64,000 nt of DNA, taken from Symbiodinium natans (taxonomy: Eukaryota > Sar > Dinophyceae > Suessiales > Symbiodiniaceae). The stretch lies in NCBI GenBank assembly GCA_905221605.1, contig CAJNDS010000069.1, positions 430,001 to 494,000 on the forward strand, written 5' to 3'. Every line of letters starts with the position of its first letter. The first letter of the stretch is position 1. Below the pieces are notes generated by a model. It worked only from the letters and a program-made list of their open reading frames with translations, was not told where the DNA came from and made no database searches. The position numbers were made by a program, and so were the translations under genes. Below, piece after piece: positions 10,426 through 22,071 of this stretch.

Positions 10426-10729
10426 CTGCAAGGGGTTTTCGGGCTTAGAGTTCAGGGTTTAGGTTACGTTGACGGTTTAGGGTTTAGGGCTCATGGGGTT
10501 AAGGGTTCAGGTTCAAGGTTCAGGGTTCAGAGGTTTTAGGTTTTAGGTTTCAGGGTTTAGGGTTCCGGGTTTAGGGCTCAGGGCCTTCGATATGCTAGTA
10601 GAAAAAGGGGAGGAATCATAAGAATGGTAGTAAAAATGGTGGTTGCAACGGTAGCCGATACGCCCCAAAAAACAAAAAGGCAAAATGGGCCATCAAAATA
10701 GGCATTTTGATTGGATTGCCTGGCCCATC

Positions 10730-10990
10730 AACCCTATAAACCCTACAAACCCTATAAACCCCAAAAACCCTCTGTAAACCCTAGAAACCCTAAAAACGCC
10801 GCAAACCCCACAAACCCTATATAAATCCTGTAAAGCCTATACGATAAACGCAAAAAACCCTCTAAACGCCATAAACCCCGGTAAACCCTCTAAATCCTCC
10901 AAACCATCTAAACCCTCTAAATCCTCCAAACCCTCTAAAGCCCCTAAGCACTCTAAACCATGTAAACCCTATAAAGCACAGCCCTAAATC
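10730..10990 (-). repeat. Degenerate CCCTATAAA/CCCTCTAAA tract
   Basis: About 260 bp of diverged telomere-like units in which CTAAA is replaced by CTATAAA, CTCTAAA or CTACAAA. Nothing coding was seen. Confidence 0.7.
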
Positions 10991-11149
10991 CTATGAGCTC
11001 AGTCCCCCAAACGCTCTGTCGTTTAGGGCTTCCGGTTTTGGAGGGTCAGTCTTTGAAGCTGGAGTGTATGTGATTGTATCATTCTTCATGGCATCTGTTC
11101 ATCGGTTATCTTGTCTCCCCTTATAGGGACGCGGCAGGGCCTCCGCTAC

Positions 11150-13058
11150 GACGTCGCTGGGAGAATCATCGGTAGCAACTGAAGACCGCCGTGCTTCCGG
11201 GGCCACTTTCTCCGTCGCCTGCCAGGATGGGCTATTCTGCCCTGTAACCCTTCAAAAAGGCCCTTTATCGGGTTGATTATGGGGATTATATAGGGCCCCA
11301 TGGCCCATCCTGGTGGTTTATCGGGTTGATTATGGGGATTATATAGGGCCCAATGGCCCATCCTGGTGGTCCTGCCAATCTGGGCAGCCGAGTTAAGTTA
11401 AACCAAAAAGGGCAGTACACGCTGCTGGTTCACAGAAGGTCACTTAAGCACCATCCTATATGAAAGTATGCATGTATATCAGCCTGTATGCATGCATGTA
11501 TATATACATATGGTGAGTGATGAATATATGTATACAGGCCGAGACAGGCGAGGAAGAGAGAAACAGAGAGAGACAACAAAACGAAACACGACTTATGACA
11601 CTAAAGCCTAACGCAAAACACACACTAGGCAGATGGCAGCGCATGACTGGAACATGCGTTTTAGTGTTTCAATGTTGAGGCAGGCAGTGCTCGGACGGAA
11701 GGCAAGTAGCTCGCCCCGGACAGACAAGCCACAAGGCTTACAGACAAAGACAGAACCATGCGCAAAACACCCTCGAAGCCCCATAACCCCTTAGACTCTC
11801 AGCACAAAGCAGCACAAATCGCATATGCATGACGTCAAAAAGTGGGCCTCCTTCCCCTCATCTTTTCTCAGTGAAGACTTCGGTGCTTCCGGGACCCCTT
11901 TCTCCGAGAGATCGGGCGAGCTCGGCTTGTCCTACCAGTCTGGGAAGCAGAGTGCAACAAGAACAGCTAGTATAGATGGCAGGTTACAGGTTCACAGAAC
12001 GTCGTCGCACGAGGCCGTGAACAATCAGCTTGAACATGAGAATTAACAAATCCAACCATGTATGGCTTCATGGACCACTCCATACATATATATATATATA
12101 TATACATAGAGAGAGAGATATATATATATATATAGAGCGAGATTTTGAACAAAGGCTCGACCCCAAACGGTCTAAGTCCGCTTCAAATGCCCTCCAAAAC
12201 GCCCCGACAGACTTGCAGGGGGCCCTATAGGCGGGACTGCGATTTCACAAAAATGCGCGCGGGACCTCTGCAAGATCGCGATTTGGCCCCCGCAGTGAGA
12301 CCTACAGCATGCTATTCACGATGTTCGGGACACCTCCTGATGTTTGCGGGCTCTGAGATGCGCAAGCCGCCTGGGGGAGAGCGCCAAGGGCACGAGGAAA
12401 CACCGAGAAGTCGGGGCCCACAGGAAACACCGAGAAGGTCTTCGACGTCAAGGCCCCATGTGCCATCCTTTGCCTACGGGCACGTCACGCCACAACGATC
12501 TCTACTCTCAAGGTTAGAAGAACCCCCCCCAAAAAAAACAAGCGTGTTTGGGCAACAAAGCAACGCATTGGGTGGCTTCCAGAGCCGGATTCGTTTTGCT
12601 GTTGGGCAGCTTCCATGTTGAGGAAGAGAGATCGCAGGTAGCTCCAGACAGTCGAACTATAGAAGGCCTACAAGAAAGAAAAGTCAGAAACCACGCTGCG
12701 TTGACACCGCCCAAGGCCTCAAGCACAAATCACATAATATTGCCAACGAGTGGACCTCCTTCCCTTCTTCCCTTGTCACGGAGGACTTCCGTACTTCTGG
12801 CACCCCTTTCTCCGAGAGATCGGGCGTGCTCGGCTTGTCCTACCAGGCTGGGAAGCAGACAAGGATAGATAGTAATAGTAAAGTTTCCAGTGCAGGTTCA
12901 ATGAATCACAAAATGCCGCACGCCCTCAGCACATACTAGCATAAGTCACACATCCATGTTGTCAAAGAGTCGGCCTCCTTCCACTCTTCCATTTTCACTG
13001 AGGACTTCCGCTCTTTCGGGGAACCCTCCTCCCAGACATCGGGCGTGCTCGGCTTGTC
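11150..13058 (-). CDS. Tandemly duplicated exon cluster, three clear copies and one divergent
   Basis: Copies at 12950-13058, 12734-12839 and 11823-11931 each start GACAAGCCGAGC after an AG and read DKPSTPDLSEKGVPEVRKSS-type peptides (S/T/P/E/K-rich, probably disordered). A diverged fourth copy is at 11150-11218 (VAPEARRSSVATDD). Lengths are 109, 106 and 109 nt, phase 0 in and phase 1 out. Joining two copies in series would give T|GA, a stop codon, so the set looks like mutually exclusive alternatives or decaying duplicates. Flanking intron sequence was duplicated too. A second minus frame (GQAEHARSLGER) is also open in most copies, so the frame is not certain. The donor of 11823-11931 is GC. 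Confidence 0.5.
11222..11369. mobile_element. Foldback element with an internal 53-bp tandem duplication
   Basis: Ends CCAGGATGGGC and GCCCATCCTGG are perfect 11-bp inverted repeats. The right part, 11264-11316, is repeated at 11317-11369 with a single base difference, so the duplication is recent. It interrupts the intron copy of the exon cluster described above. Confidence 0.75.
12080..12135. repeat. TA/GA microsatellite
   Basis: TATATATA and GAGAGA runs in non-coding sequence between exon copies. Nothing else was seen here. Confidence 0.85.
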
Positions 13059-13139
13059 CTGCCGGACTGGGCAGCGTGGACTTGACAAGAGCAGCTAGTA
13101 TACACTGCAGGTTCTGAGAACGTCGCGCATACATTTTGA

Positions 13140-13335
13140 TTGAGCCGGAGAGAGAAAGAGAAAGACTAAAACAATGAGAAAGAGAGGGAGACGGAGGGAG
13201 AGAGAGAGAGAGGGGAGCGAGCGAGCGAGAGAGAAAGAGAGCGAGATGAAACCGAGCGGCTATGGGAGGGAGGGAGAGAGCGAGAAGGAGAGGGAGAGGA
13301 AGAAGCAGAAAGAGACGGAGGGGAAGAGAGAGAAT
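13140..13335 (-). repeat. Long purine tract, pyrimidine on the coding strand
   Basis: About 195 bp of GAGA/GGGA sequence. On minus it is an uninterrupted CT-rich tract upstream of exon 13058-12950, so it may act as an extended polypyrimidine tract or form triplex DNA. Confidence 0.7.
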
Positions 13336-13405
13336 CCCAAAACCATGAACCGAAGCTATTGGAACCCTTGCCTTTAACTCCAAAAACGGAAGCCCAAATC
13401 GCTGC

Positions 13406-16400
13406 CCGCCGGATGCCGTCAATGCGTCCTCGGCCATTTCCATCGCCGCTTCTGCAACCACTTCGTATTTTGTCCCTTGCACTTCCGCCGGTGCTTGAAG
13501 CGTCCCCGGCTGTTCTTTGGTGCTGGGATGTGCAGCCATCTTTGTCTCCACCTGACAGGCTATATTTCTTGCTTCATCATTGGGAGTGCGACTTCTAGAC
13601 TGGATCTAGGACTGTCACAGGGCATTCTTACAGCCTGCATTGCGACTGGTGACAAGAACTGGTGTACGGGAGTCTCCTTGTTTTTGCAAACATGGGATTG
13701 TAAACATCGATTCCAAGAGACCATGGAAGGACCTGTGCCCGTACTCCTTTCTGTTGGGGTGCCTCTGTCTTGGTCGGCTCACTCACCTGCTGTGGAGGTG
13801 CGTCCGGCGCCTCGGTTGACTTTTCAAGGCACGCAGTAGAAAGAACAAGGCCACAACTCCTTATGTAGCTGCATAATGGGCATAATGTTGTTATTGTTGT
13901 TTCCTTCCGCACATGTGTATATAGAAAATCAAACCGTTTGTAACCCCAGACATGGAAGCTTTGTCTAGGCTCCCCAGACACGAAAGACTAACCAGGGTGC
14001 CCCTGTCTTTGCTCGTCCATAGGGACTGTGAGGCCCAAGCATATAAGAATGAGGTACAATGGACTCAGAGGGTTTCCTAAATATGAAAAAGTGGAAGAAG
14101 AGTACGGCTGGGTGTGGTTTTGGGTCGAGGGGCTCATTTGTTTGCTCTTCGGGCAAGGCATGTCTGAGAAACTTCCGTGCTTTACACGTTACGAGGATCA
14201 GGGTTTCTTAGGGTCGCTACATGGTCCCTTCTTGTGGGCCCTCAAAGGGGAACCCCTTATATACCCCTTATATGCCGTGCAAAACCTAGCCGCCCATACT
14301 TCAGAACCCGTTAACATCCTTTAACGGAGGTCAGGGACAATATGAAGTGGCCATGTAACTCCCCGGCCAGACACTTGAACAACTCCACCAAACCACCCAC
14401 ACACACACACACAGGTTTATCGGGAATGGGGGAGGGGGGAGGGGGGTTAGGGTTTAGGGTCGCTGTAAGTTTGACAACAGAACCCTTGACACAAAAGGTC
14501 CGCCCGACTTAACAGACACCGCTCGACATGCCAACCGTGACCCGTCGAGGGGCAGGCAGGAGTTCTGCAGCGCTGGGACGCGACTCAGAGCTTCCTTTGG
14601 CCCCGGAGTCGTGGGCACCCGCGACTTGAGCGGGCGTTGCCTGCATTCAGGGCTGGTTCTGTTCTTCTTAGGGTTTAGGGGTTTAAGGCTACTAGAGCAA
14701 CGTTGTGGGGCTTGCAGGGTTTAGAGAAATTTCCGAGGTTTGCCAGCTAATTTTTGAAAAATATGTTTGGTACAGAATTATGGTCCGTTGGTGCGTTTGA
14801 AATCCAACAGTTCCGGTTTCAGGTTTGGGGTATAATAGGAGTCAGGATTTGGGGTTTGCGGGTGTAGGGCTTAGGCGGTTTTTGGGTTCCACGTGCTTGT
14901 CCTGTTCAGCTGTCGCGCACTTCAGCGCAAGCAGTCTCAAGTACCATGCTGAAGTAGCTGCGACTGGCAAGCAGTGAGACTTGAACTCAGGCCTCAGATA
15001 TCCTCAGATTCAAAGACTGAAGCTTAGACCCTGACAGGGCCAAAGCCCGGCCAAGTAAACATCCTTTTGGGATACCCTTACTAAAAGTTCAGGCCAGCAT
15101 CAAAATATGAAAGGTGCGAGCAACCGCCACATGAAATGTGACTTCCGCAGGCCTCGCTCGTCACCTTAGACATTCCATCGCCCGCCGCGGGAGTCTGTCT
15201 CTCCTGCCAAAAAACCCAAGGGCATCCAATGGCCCAAGGGTTTAGGGTTAAGGGTCAGGGTTTAATCAGGGCTTAACAAGTCACACGACTCTGTTGCGCC
15301 TGCTCTCGGAGCCTTAAGGCGGGTTGGCCTCGATCTATACAAAGGCTACCACAGCGCCGCTACAGTAATTCCTTCCAAGCACTTGCGCTAGCATGTCCAA
15401 GAGAGGTGGGCTCGTCCAACAATTGGAAAAATACAATACGTGGGCACTTGTCGTGTACCTATTTGAAAACCCGGGTTTCTGCCAAACGTAGCCCGCTCCA
15501 GCACATGGAGGAAACGGCTCGTATGGGCATCATCCCTAAAGCCTAAACCCTAAATAGGGAGAGGTCCCAAAGAGCAAGCCAGTGCAATTGTCGACAAAGA
15601 CGTTCCTGGAAGCCTTCAGACGTCAACACCTAAGGCCTCAGTTAACAAAGAATAAGGCTATAAAGGTAGCGGGATTATAATTCGCATCCCTCCTAGTAAC
15701 TCTTCATGTACCATAGCAAGAGACAGGCAAATCAAGGTATCCCAACATTTTTATGCATCATTGCATCATCGAAACAGCGCCTACCCGAGGCCTTTCTAAA
15801 CACATCAAAGCCCACGCGACCCCAGTAACCTGAGCTCATAAGGTCACCTGTACTAACAGCCTCGACTCAACCCAACATAAACACCATGCAGGCTCCGAAT
15901 AGGGGTGATTCGCGAGTCCATGAATCAGCCCTAAGCCCGAATCCCCGAACCCTCAACCAGAAGCCCTAAACCCTAAACCCTAAACCCTAAACCCAAAACC
16001 CAGTCCTCTGCCCCAGGCACCGGCTCCTCCGCACGTCTGCGTGGAGACTTTTCGAACCTCAGGTGTGGGCCCCAAAAGTGGATGAGGAAGGGTTTCGGAT
16101 TTTAGGGCTTCAGTGCTAAGGGCTTATAGGGTTTAGGGTATAGGGTATAGGGTTTATGGATTAGGGTTGGGTTTCGGGTTTTAGGGCTTAGGGGTTTGGG
16201 GGGTTTCGGGTTTTAGGGGTTTAAGGCTTTAGGGTCTTAGGGCTTTTTGGGGCATAGGGTTTTAGGGTTTGAGTCGGTCGAGGGATTGCCGGGGCCACAT
16301 GGCAGCTACTAAGTAGTCCTTGTGCGATCTAGGCATGCACGATGTATTTTCTTGGCATGTACTCTGAACCTTTCCAGGGTGCTTACTAGGTTCGGTTTCT

Positions 16401-17973
16401 CCTTGCGCCTAGAGACAGAGGGCTGCGAGTCTCACGAAAAATGTTTAGGGCGAAGGGTGCCCAAGCCCAGTGGGAGTAGAGTAGAGTAGAGTAGAGTAGA
16501 GTAGAGTATAGTAGAAGTGTGGGATACATGTCAACAACCCTTCGTACAAAACCCTAACCTAAAGGCTCGAAAGACTGTAACTAAAGCCAAAGCACAATAT
16601 ACAACCCTCAACCGACAATCCCCTTCCACCGCTCCAGCCCCCCCTCACCCCCAAGTTAAATGATTTCTACTACACAGTAAAGCACTAGCATATTGAGGAA
16701 ATGCGAAATATGAGGGTGTGGCGGCCGAGGGTGCTTTTACTAGTTATACAGGGGGAGTGGATAATTAGAGCCCCAAGCCTACACCTTACACTTTACACCC
16801 TACACCCTAACCTCTAACTTGCAGCCCCACTTGCCGCCACATGCCTGAAGCCTCTTTTTCCCCCGTTTAGAACTCTAATAAAAATAATACTTACGTTTAA
16901 AGCTCCTCTTGGACTTATATGAACGAAAAAATCGAAGGATACTTTACAACGAGGTTCATGGTACTTATGAACCAAATATGACTGTACTTATAACCCACTT
17001 ATAAGCCCCTGAAGTGCCCTAATGTTAGGCCCAATCCCAGTGGCTGCGCCGCCGCCTTCTCACGCTGCGCTGAGCGCAGCTTCTCTCGTCGCTCTCGAGC
17101 AGACATGTGCCCAAAGCCTTGCGTGGATATGGGGGTTTACAAAAAGAAGCGGACCCTAATACAAACGCCCTAAAAAAGGTAGGATTCCCATGAAACAAGG
17201 ACCCCAAGAAGGTACCCCTGATTTCGGAAAGCCCCATATCGGAAATCGAGCTTAGGGTTTGGGGGGGTAGGGCCTGCTTAGTGTCTTTTTGGGATCTAGT
17301 GTTTTTTGGTAGGGCTCAGGGCTTCGGGGTTGGGAGAAAGAAGCCAGACACCTGAAGGCCAAGCTGAGATCCTGGTGCGGTGGGGGGGGGGGCTTTGAAG
17401 CAAGCAGATGTCGTCCTCAGACCTCCACCCCGACTCGCCTTCCGTCTCCCGCCAAAGCATTCTCAACACGCCTACCAAATCATAGATGCATGATAGATTG
17501 TATATACCACATATAACCTAAACCATCTTACCTTGCAGTGATCTGTTCTTCCCTGGATACATGCTTATGCCAGTCATAATATATTTCTTTCCTCTTGCAG
17601 TTCAAGCAACAGAAACAGTAATGTGAAGTTCATTCTGTGTCACTGATGCTGTTTTCGCGCATTGTCTTAGCACTTCCCCCTACTTCTACTTCGGGCTAAT
17701 CATGTTCTATTGCGTTTTGCCTGTAAAGATATATATTCAATTCATAAGCTTCAAACTCATTTTGCTTCGTGCGTGCTTCTATTGGGCTCATTCTGCAGCA
17801 GATGACACCGGGCCCTAGACAACAACCCGGAACAAGAACCCCTGCGCCTTGAGAGCCCTGAGCCGTAAACCGAATCAAACTCACCAAGCCAACCCCCCCC
17901 CACTCACTCGTCCTGGTCAAAAGCCGCCGCTGTTCGCCACAGCACGCGAGCATTCGCCATGGCAGTCCCACCC
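13406..17973 (-). CDS. Gene segment 3: thirteen phase-consistent exons, about 323 codons, function unknown
   Basis: Exons in order: 17908-17973, 17352-17471, 17045-17117, 16000-16057, 15785-15829, 15549-15605, 15459-15517, 15292-15334, 15165-15194, 14893-14979, 14542-14640, 13733-13819 and 13406-13551. All junctions keep phase. Donors are GT except GC at 17045 and 13406 and GA at 15292. Peptides include MLWRETEGESGWRSEDD, RERREKLRSAQREKAAA, PVAATSAWYLRLLALKC, SSESRPSAAELLPAPRR, QQVSEPTKTEAPQQKG and EVVAEAAMEMAEDALTA. The first half is basic; the second is P/E/A/T-rich and probably disordered. An alternative for the first exon is an initiator ATG at 17960 (MANARVLWRTAAAFDQDE) with donor GTGAGT, but its exit phase would not fit the next exon. 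The 3' end of 15165-15194 could extend to 15131. Confidence 0.65.
14218..14357. mobile_element. Family S foldback element
   Basis: Ends TACATGGTCCCTTCTTG and TGAAGTGGCCATGTA are imperfect inverted repeats, with inner CAGAACCCGTTAACATCC. A related copy lies at 24835-24970. Confidence 0.55.
16127..16280 (+). repeat. Degenerate TTTAGGG tract
   Basis: Heptamer variants (TTATAGGG, TTTAGGGG, TTTCGGG) over about 150 bp in the intron between exons 17045 and 16057. Confidence 0.7.
16474..16510 (+). repeat. GAGTA pentanucleotide microsatellite, about 7 units
   Basis: Tandem GAGTA, the last unit degenerating to GTATAGTA. Intronic, with no other signal. Confidence 0.9.
16868..17026. mobile_element. Two adjacent dispersed elements (families H and I)
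   Basis: 16868-16935 matches 61967-62030 (CCTCTTGGA, TATATGAACGAAAAAA). 16951-17026 matches 55810-55905 (GAGGTTCATGGTACTTAT, ACTGTACTTATA). The second copy of I folds back on CTGTACTTATA / TATAAGTACAG. Confidence 0.5.
17128..17239 (+). mobile_element. Family F element
   Basis: ATATGGGGGTTTAC at the left, ACCCCAAGAAGGTACCCC and TTTCGGAAAGCCCCATAT at the right, the same order as at 38429-38544. It sits 11 bp upstream of exon 17117-17045, so it is intronic. Confidence 0.65.
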
Positions 17974-18388
17974 CTAAACCCTAGACTCTAAACCCGAAAC
18001 CCTAAATTTGGACACTTTCCAAAGCCAGGATACCCGCCAAAACCCCCTCAAGGCCACCATAATCCTTTTTATGAAAATCTCCCCCAAACAAGAGTATCCC
18101 CTGTTTTGAAGGGCTCATAGATAGGAGGAAGGCATGGTCTATAGGGCCTACAGAAGACACGGTGATACAAACTTCCCCTTTTGTTAGTGGGTTTGAGGAG
18201 TTGGTGGTGGTTTTGTATAGGTGGTTCTGGGGCATTCCCTTTGGCTAGCCTAAGCTATATAACAGAATGCCTAAGCCTGGAACGGTTTGGCGGAGTAGTG
18301 GCATGGTTTGACTTCCCTAAACCCTAGACCCGAGACTTCCCTCAACCCTAGACCCTGGACCCTAGACCCTGAACCCTAAACCCTAAAC

Positions 18389-18451
18389 CCGACTGCACGA
18401 TGGCAAAGCACCTCCCAGCATCCTAGCCCAACTGCGCAGGCACCATTGGCC
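18389..18451 (-). CDS. Exon cut at a heptamer donor
   Basis: Acceptor CTTTCAG, donor GG|GTTTAGGG. It is open in two frames: GACAVGLGCWEVLCHRAV (phase 2/2) or GQWCLRSWARMLGGALPS (phase 0/0). Confidence 0.5.
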
Positions 18452-18501
18452 CTGAAAGCAGCCCCCTGAACCCTGAACCCTCAGCCCTTCACCCCTGAAA
18501 C

Positions 18502-18594
18502 TTGGATGTTACTCCTTATACGTTAGGCACTATAGTACCCCCAATTGGAATCCCTACTAAAGGCTGTAAGTATTGTAAGGGGGAACATCCCAAC
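18502..18594. mobile_element. Family A foldback element
   Basis: TTGGATGTTACTCCTTATAC at the left and AAGGGGGAACATCCCAAC at the right. The right arm is closer to the family consensus than the left. Confidence 0.7.
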
Positions 18595-18837
18595 CAACAA
18601 CCCTCAACAGGAAACCCTGAACGGTCCGCCCTAAACCCACAAGCCTAAACCCTCAGCCCGAACCCCACAACCCTAAACCCCCAACCCGAACTTACATCAA
18701 CTTCTCTCCGAGATCAGGCATCCACCCTACCCTACACCCTAAGAGTGCCGGGCCCTAAACCCTGCATACCCTGCGTTTAGGGTTTAGGGTTTAGGGTTTA
18801 GGGTTGGGTTTGGGGTTCCTTTGTTGTTCGCGGTTTC

Positions 18838-18903
18838 CTGCAACATCTATGCCGGCCATCACGTCGACGCTGGCAGGATGCCTCAATCTCTGATTCTTCG
18901 TCC
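18838..18903 (-). CDS. Exon with TTTAG acceptor and GA donor
   Basis: Acceptor TTTAG, donor AG|GAAACC. It reads DEESEIEASCQRRRDGRH; a second frame (HPASVDVMAGIDVAGN) is open from an internal AG. Phase 2 in and out. Confidence 0.5.
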
Positions 18904-18965
18904 CTAAACCCACAAACTTGCTCTAGGAACACCTTCTCTAAGGAGTCACCCAAAAAGCCACTATA

Positions 18966-19012
18966 AGCCCTAAACCCTAAACCCTAAACCCTAAACCCTA
19001 AACCCTAAATAA
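18966..19012 (-). repeat. Telomere-like CCCTAAA array
   Basis: Six near-perfect heptamers, non-coding. Confidence 0.9.
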
Positions 19013-19359
19013 CCCTTAGCCTCAAAAAAAACTGAGGTGTCCCCTGCCAGGGTCGACGTCAGTGCCGACGCGGGCGATGGAGGAACGTAGGATGGGTGGA
19101 CCGGGCTGCAAGTGGACTAAGTACTTTTCTGGTAATTAAGAAAATTTGAATCTGAGTATACAAAATATGTATAGGGTTTAAGGTTTACGCAGGGCTTTTC
19201 AGGATTGGGGGTTGGCTATTATCGCAAGAGTAGAGAAGTCACAAGAATGAACATGAAAACAATGATGAGAAAAAACATCCAGCCTTGCCCCCCCCCCCCC
19301 CCCACAAAAACAACTAAAAACCTATTGGGGTTGTTGGGGGTTTTATGTAGTGCAGCTAC

Positions 19360-19433
19360 CTTTGCCAGGCGGACGAGCTTGCCCATCAAGAAATGCCAAA
19401 CTTCCATCGGCAGTCTCACATCCCGGTCGCGAC
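19360..19433 (-). CDS. Exon, 24 codons
   Basis: Acceptor GCCGTAG, donor AAG|GTAGCT. It reads DRDVRLPMEVWHFLMGKL, hydrophobic and helical. Phase 1 in, 0 out. A second minus frame (ADGSLAFLDGQARPPGK) is also open. Confidence 0.55.
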
Positions 19434-19570
19434 CTACGGCACAAGAGTAGCGGCATTGGTTGCCTGTGGGTGCTGAAGCCTCCAAAAAAACAGTGACCCG
19501 AAACCAGAACCAAAAGTCCCGTTGGATGCCCAAGCCCCAAGTCATGAACCGGGTTTACCCTAAACCTCAT

Positions 19571-19648
19571 ACCCCTAAACCCTAACCCTAAACCCTACAC
19601 CCTACACCCTACACCCTACACCCTACACCCTAAACCCTAAACCCTAAA
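19571..19648 (-). repeat. CCCTAAA array with a homogenised CCCTACA block
   Basis: Six consecutive CCCTACA units at about 19590-19632 between normal CCCTAAA units, a local amplification of one variant. Confidence 0.85.
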
Positions 19649-19768
19649 TCCAAAACAAGACCCAAGTCTTCCTAAGGGTTTCGGGTTTAGGAGGTCTAGG
19701 ATCAGTTGCACCTCCCCATCGCTTGAGATGTTGCACTCTACTAGGCTTTTCAACAGGGGTCCCGAAAT

Positions 19769-19880
19769 CAAGGGTTAGGGTTTAGGGTTTAGGGTTTAGG
19801 GTTTAGGGTTTAGGGTTTAGGGTTTAGGGTTTAGGGTTTAGGGTTTAGGGTTTGGGGTTTAGGGTTTAGGGTTTAGGGTT
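19769..19880 (+). repeat. Long TTTAGGG array, about 15 units
   Basis: Near-perfect heptamers ending in GGGTTACCCTAGACCCC, so the repeat flips orientation at its right edge. Confidence 0.95.
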
Positions 19881-20046
19881 ACCCTAGACCCCAAACCCCA
19901 AACCTCGAACCCGAAAACATACACACTGCAGACCCAGTTCCCTGCACCCTTGCATCCGAAACCAACAAACCCTCCTTTCGGTTATGGCTTTAGGATTTAG
20001 GGTTTAGGGGTTTCGGGTTTAGGGTTAGGTTGAAGAGCTTCGGTGC

Positions 20047-20097
20047 CCTCATGACACGACGGTTCCAGGAGGCCCCATGTGCAAGGCTGGCGACATG
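20047..20097 (-). CDS. Candidate exon
   Basis: Acceptor GCCTAG; it reads HVASLAHGASWNRRVMR. The donor is probably GC at AGG|GCACC and is uncertain. A plus-strand frame is also open here. Confidence 0.45.
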
Positions 20098-20560
20098 CTA
20101 GGCATTCAGAGAGCTGCACGGCTCGAACCTTCTATCTTCTAGCGCCTGTTCAATTGGAGATTGGGCATTTTTGGGGTAAACATTCTGGGTCGTCGCTACT
20201 ATGCACTTCTTGAGGCAATGTAAGGTAGTGACCCTTTAATCGGGCGGGCTATTTCATAAAGTGGAGATTTCGGGTAGTCAAGAGTCGAAAATACTGTTGC
20301 GGCCGCGAGAACTAAGGGGATATACTGTACGTTGGCAAGTGCGGACGCGCTTGCACTACATGGGCTGCCAGATGTCGCAGTAGTCGAATCTATGGGCTTG
20401 CGGGTTTAGGTCTAGCACCATTCGGCACCTCAATTCACGAGTACTCAATATTGGGACGTACTCAAATTGGACAGGTATCTTGGGTTGTTTGCATGAAGCT
20501 AAAGTACATAGGGATCATCAGGGATCAAAATGATAAAGGAATGCGAAGTGCCCTGGCTAC

Positions 20561-20670
20561 TTTAGACGTGTCTGCCATGCGCTGCTCTCTGCAGGAACAG
20601 CTCGCTGCCATGTTGAAAGCATTTCTACATCTGGCACTGCATCAACATCTGCGTGAAGATGCCCAATCCA
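20561..20670 (-). CDS. Exon, 36 codons
   Basis: Acceptor TGCAG, donor CTAAA|GTAGCC. It reads GHLHADVDAVPDVEMLST then WQRAVPAESSAWQTRL. Phase 0 in, 2 out. A plus-strand ORF overlaps but has less regular composition. Confidence 0.6.
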
Positions 20671-21853
20671 CTGCACAAACGCTTCCCATCAGGATCTTGT
20701 TCCACGTGCTGTTGATTCAGAGCCACAGTGCGTGCGGGTGCTAGTTCGGAGGTCATGAGATGTGCCCTTTTCGATACGACACGTGGTTTCAGTGTTAAAC
20801 TTGGGGCAACCGTATTAAGTCATCTTCATCATGAGTTTGAACTTGTCTGTCTGATTATCTGTATATGTCAGATATATTCCCCGGCCCCTCAACCCCACGC
20901 CCTAAACCCAAAACCCCAACCCAAAATAACAAAGAGCAAATATCAAAGACAAATGAAAAATATCCACTTCAGACTCGAGCTTCTCAACTGAAGGTCTTGG
21001 ACTCGGGATTCTAAAACAGGTTAGGGTTTAGGGGCTTAGGGCTTAGGGCTTAGGCTTTAGGGTTTACAGTAGGGTTTAGGGTTGAGGGTTTAGGGTTGAG
21101 GATTGAGGGTTTAGGGCTTAGGGTTTCGGATTTAGGGCTTGGGGTTAGGGCGTAGGTTTAGGGGTATCTCAGCTTTCTGAGCTGCTGACACTAAGCTGCA
21201 GTTCTCAAGTTTTACAGCTCAATGTCTTGGGTCTGATGGGGTTTATACGCCCTGAGAATGGGAACAAGGGTTTAAGGTTCAGGGCTTAGGGTTTAGGGTT
21301 TGGGGCTAGTGTAAGTTCTTGGCCCGATGACCTTCGCGACAAATGGGCCCTCTGGTTTGTAGGGTTTGTGATTTCAAGCCGTGTAACTACCCTGAGACTG
21401 AAGCTTTGGGAGGGGAGGGGAGTGGGGAGTATTCGGGATTCGGGAACCTTGGCTTACACAACCCCCCGCCCCCTCCCTCAAGGTCCCTAGAATGCTCGGA
21501 GACCACAGGTCAAAGGAGTCTAGCTGACCCGCCTCACTGGATACTTGGAGGACCCATGATAGCTGCACGTTTAAGGCATCTAAGTAGGCTACAAGTAAAC
21601 TTAAAATTGGGGTGATAAGTGTCCATGAACCTCCAAGTACAATCGCCACAACCCTAAACCTCTGAGACCCTAAAGCCAAAGTCTTAAATCCGGAATCTGA
21701 CCTCGGCGCAACTTGACCTCGTTTCTTCGATCAGTAAAAAAGATCATGCACGACTTGGAGGCGTAACTCAGGGGGTCCCATGAATCAGGATGATTAGCAA
21801 CTTTTGCAACTGTAAAGGGCTTGGATATTCCTAAAACAAACACAAATGAAAAC

Positions 21854-21937
21854 TTTAGCAAGGTATCTACTGAACCAGCCTCTGCCCGAAGTCTTATTCC
21901 CGTCGAATGCCGCAGACATAGGTGGATGGCTTCTATC
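21854..21937 (-). CDS. Exon, 28 codons
   Basis: Acceptor GTGGACAG, donor GCTAAA|GTTTTC. It reads HPPMSAAFDGNKTSGRGW then FSRYLAK. Phase 0 in and out. Confidence 0.5.
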
Positions 21938-22071
21938 CTGTCCACCCTTAACCATAACCCTACAACATAGAGCCCAAATCTCCCAAGCCCTGAATCCTAA
22001 AATCGTCTCTGAACACCCTACACCTCGGAGCCTAATTGCCTCCTCCATGTATGTGTGTGCCTATGGTCGAC

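Noticed and set aside
13140-13377. Arg/Glu-rich ORF on plus
   Set aside because: Pure translation of a GA-rich tract.
14966-15045. tRNA-Gln-like sequence on minus (CTTTGAATCTG anticodon-like loop, GAGTTCAAGTCTC box B-like)
   Set aside because: The acceptor stem does not pair, the D arm is poor, and the right part is better explained as exon 14893-14979 with its acceptor.
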